Origin: Maritimibacter sp.
Lineage (GTDB): Bacteria > Pseudomonadota > Alphaproteobacteria > Rhodobacterales > Rhodobacteraceae
Direction of reading: 5' to 3'
Length of the DNA: 41,264 nucleotides
Assembly (NCBI GenBank): GCA_011389895.1
Contig: JAABTN010000026.1
Location: 1-41,264 of the forward strand
Shown here: one piece after another, positions 39,402 through 41,264 of the stretch
Position numbering within the stretch: position 1 is the stretch's first letter
Layout: each line of letters starts with the position of its first letter
Made by a program: the position numbers and the translations under genes
The notes under the pieces: model-generated
The model's input: the letters and a program-made list of their open reading frames with translations, nothing else
Told to the model about the DNA's origin: nothing
Databases searched by the model: none

Positions 39402-40220
39402 TCAGATCTTCAAAAAGGTCGCGATTTCGCCCGCCACGTTCACCGGGTGGGTGAGGGGCGACATGTGGCCTGCACCCACGATCACCACGCGTTGGGCATG
39501 GGGAAGACGGGCACAGATCGCCTCGTGAACATCGCGCACCCCGCGCGGCGGTGAGCCGCTTTCCAGTAAAAGCACGGGCTGTTTGATCTTCTCGATCCGG
39601 CCCGGTGCAAGCAAACCGGGCGCGTCATAAAGCGTCACGCCGCTTTCGGCGAGCACGAGATCCACGCGCTTGACCATGCTGGCCTGTCGCGTCGCATCGA
39701 GCCCATCAAAGGGAAGCTCCGGGTTCACCGCGTCGTTGAAGGTGCGGGCGGCCAACGTGGCATCGCCGGCGTCGATCGCGGCGCGCACCCGGCCCAGCAT
39801 ATCCTCGACCTCGGCAAAGGCGGGATGCGTCTTGATCGCCGCGAACATCACCGGTTCGATCAGGACAAGCCTGCGCACCTGTTCAGGTCGCTCCATCGCA
39901 AGACGCAGGGCCACGGTCGCGCCGAAACTATGGCCGATCACATCGGCGCGCCGGTCGATCAATTGCCCGGCGATCCTTGTGGTCAGGTCATGCAGCCCCC
40001 GCGCATCCTCGCCCCCGGTCCAAGGGCCCGATCGTCCGTGCCCCGGACGGTCGAAGGCGGTCATTGCGAGCTTGTCCAAAAGCACGGCGGCGACCCCGTT
40101 CCACGCGCCGCTGTGTGCCAGCGTGCAATGGATGAACAACGCGCGCCGCACACCGGCCCCCATTCGCGCTACGTGAGTTGGAAACCCCGTGATCCGTTCC
40201 ACTGGTACGCCGCTTTCCAT
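39402..40220 (-). CDS. Alpha/beta hydrolase
   Basis: This is a 272-residue alpha/beta-hydrolase-fold protein. It has FIHCTLAHSGAW near the oxyanion region, the FDRPGHGRS loop, the nucleophile elbow GHSFG (Ser 98) and the catalytic His in GAGHMSPLTHP near the C-terminus. It has no signal peptide. The substrate is unknown. Neighbouring genes are housekeeping and give no metabolic clue. Resemblance to BchO is only at fold level. Confidence 0.88.
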   Translation of the reverse strand: MESGVPVERITGFPTHVARMGAGVRRALFIHCTLAHSGAWNGVAAVLLDKLAMTAFDRPGHGRSGPWTGGEDARGLHDLTTRIAGQLIDRRADVIGHSFGATVALRLAMERPEQVRRLVLIEPVMFAAIKTHPAFAEVEDMLGRVRAAIDAGDATLAARTFNDAVNPELPFDGLDATRQASMVKRVDLVLAESGVTLYDAPGLLAPGRIEKIKQPVLLLESGSPPRGVRDVHEAICARLPHAQRVVIVGAGHMSPLTHPVNVAGEIATFLKI

Positions 40221-40393
40221 CGCTCACTCCCCGGAACAAAACCAACTTACAGGCAAAAGCACAAAGCGGGGCATTCCCACCACAATCCCCCGCACAACCA
40301 CGCTCTCATGTGGTCATGATGCTAGCCCGGTGCTAAGCGGTGTCAACGCGTCTCGTCGCGATTCTGTTACATGGACATACGGGGACCTCATCC
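40221..40393. other. Divergent intergenic region, hydrolase/prs
   Basis: This 173-base gap separates the hydrolase and prs starts and must contain their promoters. It has lower G+C than the genes and an imperfect direct repeat, GCTAGCCCGG/GCTAAGCGG, near 40321-40340. I could not assign promoter boxes or a known operator. Confidence 0.4.
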
Positions 40394-41264
40394 ATGCCAG
40401 CGATCACCGAACCCAAGCTCATCACGGGGAATGCCAACCTTGACCTGGCCGAAGCGGTCGCCCGCCGGATGTCGATCCACCGCGGATCATCGGTAAGACT
40501 CGTCGGGGCGCGGGTTGAGCGGTTCAACGATGGCGAGGTGTTCGTCGAAGTCCATGAAAACGTGCGCGGCGAGGACATGTTCATCATCCAGTCGACCTCG
40601 CGGCCTGCCAACGACAACCTGATGGAGCTTTTGATCATCTCGGACACGCTGCGCCGGTCGTCGGCGGGGCGCATCACGGCGGTGATCCCCTATTTCGGCT
40701 ATGCCCGGCAAGACCGCCGGACAAAGGCCCGCACGCCGATCTCGGCCAAACTGGTGGCCAACATGGTCGCGAATGCCGGGATCGAACGGGTCCTGACCAT
40801 GGACCTTCACGCCGCGCAGATTCAGGGGTTCTTCGACATCCCTGTCGACAACCTTTACGCCGCCCCGATCTTTGCGCTCGACGTGGCGCACCATTTCAAG
40901 GAATGCATGGACGACGTCATGGTGATCTCGCCCGACGTGGGCGGCGTGGCCCGGGCCCGGGAGCTTGCCAAACGCATCGACGCGCCGCTGGCCATCGTCG
41001 ACAAGCGCCGTGAAAAGGCGGGCGAAGTGTCGGACATGACCGTCATCGGTGACGTGACCGGCAAACGCTGCGTCATCGTCGATGACATCTGTGACACCGC
41101 CGGAACGCTGTGCAAGGCAGCCGATCTTCTCATGGAACATGGGGCGCAAGAGGTGCATGCCTATATCACCCACGGCGTCATGTCCGGCCCGGCGGTCGAG
41201 CGTGTGACGGCATCGAAGCTGAAGACGCTGGTGCTGACGGATTCGATTTCGCCCACCCCCGAGG
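40394..41264 (+). CDS. prs: Ribose-phosphate pyrophosphokinase (PRPP synthetase), 3' partial
   Basis: Prs makes PRPP from ribose 5-phosphate and ATP for nucleotide, His and Trp synthesis. The frame is open to the window end with 290 codons visible of about 310-340, so no stop is seen. Conserved features are [17 protein letters not shown] near the N-terminus, the [23 protein letters not shown]/ribose loop, [13 protein letters not shown], and the PRPP-binding [13 protein letters not shown]. The ATG at 40394 gives the N-terminus [19 protein letters not shown]. This is a housekeeping gene outside the PGC. Confidence 0.96.
   Translation, partial: MPAITEPKLITGNANLDLAEAVARRMSIHRGSSVRLVGARVERFNDGEVFVEVHENVRGEDMFIIQSTSRPANDNLMELLIISDTLRRSSAGRITAVIPYFGYARQDRRTKARTPISAKLVANMVANAGIERVLTMDLHAAQIQGFFDIPVDNLYAAPIFALDVAHHFKECMDDVMVISPDVGGVARARELAKRIDAPLAIVDKRREKAGEVSDMTVIGDVTGKRCVIVDDICDTAGTLCKAADLLMEHGAQEVHAYITHGVMSGPAVERVTASKLKTLVLTDSISPTPE

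Overview
This window is most of a photosynthesis gene cluster (PGC) from a purple, probably aerobic anoxygenic phototrophic alphaproteobacterium of the Rhodobacteraceae (Roseobacter/Rhodovulum-like). The evidence is the gene order bchB-H-L-M-lhaA-puhABC-orf-acsF-puhE-hemA-cycA, then pufC-M-L-A-B-Q/bchZ-Y-X-C/crtF-E on the other strand, then crtD-C, tspO-crtB-I and crtA-bchI-D-O. Other indications are PufQ, CrtA (spheroidenone branch), the oxygen-dependent AcsF cyclase, a reaction-centre cytochrome gene (pufC) where Rhodobacter has pufX, and a high G+C content. The genus cannot be fixed from this sequence alone.

Layout. 1-13.5 kb (+): a tightly overlapping operon runs from bchB (5' end outside the window) through Mg-chelatase H, DPOR L, the Mg-protoporphyrin methyltransferase, LH1 assembly, reaction-centre H and its assembly factors, AcsF, PuhE and ALA synthase. 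A soluble cytochrome c2 gene follows and ends at a terminator shared with the convergent puf operon. 14.2-25.1 kb (-): crtE-crtF and bchC-X-Y-Z-pufQ-B-A-L-M-C encode early and late carotenoid steps, chlorophyllide oxidoreductase, the LH1 apoproteins and the L/M/cytochrome reaction-centre subunits. 25.2-35.1 kb: the remaining carotenoid genes (crtD, crtC, crtB, crtI, crtA), tspO, the other two Mg-chelatase subunits (bchI, bchD) and bchO. 35.2-41.3 kb: the flank of the PGC, with an ALDH7-type aldehyde dehydrogenase, a lower-G+C DUF3800 gene preceded by a compact promoter/terminator unit, a YcgN-like protein, a threonine aldolase, an alpha/beta hydrolase and the start of prs (3' end outside the window).

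Together the genes supply ALA, insert Mg2+, methylate and cyclise the ring, reduce rings D and B, make C40 carotenoids of the spheroidene/spheroidenone type, and build an LH1-RC complex with a three-haem cytochrome fed by an unusually acidic cytochrome c2. Six exact matches to the PpsR/CrtJ palindrome TGT-N12-ACA lie in promoter regions: two upstream of bchC, and one each between crtE and crtD, between crtI and crtA, before puhE and before cycA. They imply one oxygen/light-responsive regulon. Genes expected of such a cluster but not in this window are bchF, bchN, bchP, bchG, ppsR, ppaA and idi; they probably lie upstream of bchB or elsewhere.

Most of the window is a known type of cluster. The parts least explained are the crtD/crtC deep overlap, the possible short RNA before the DUF3800 gene, the unnamed 98-residue protein between puhC and acsF, and the haem-1-less PufC paired with an acidic c2.
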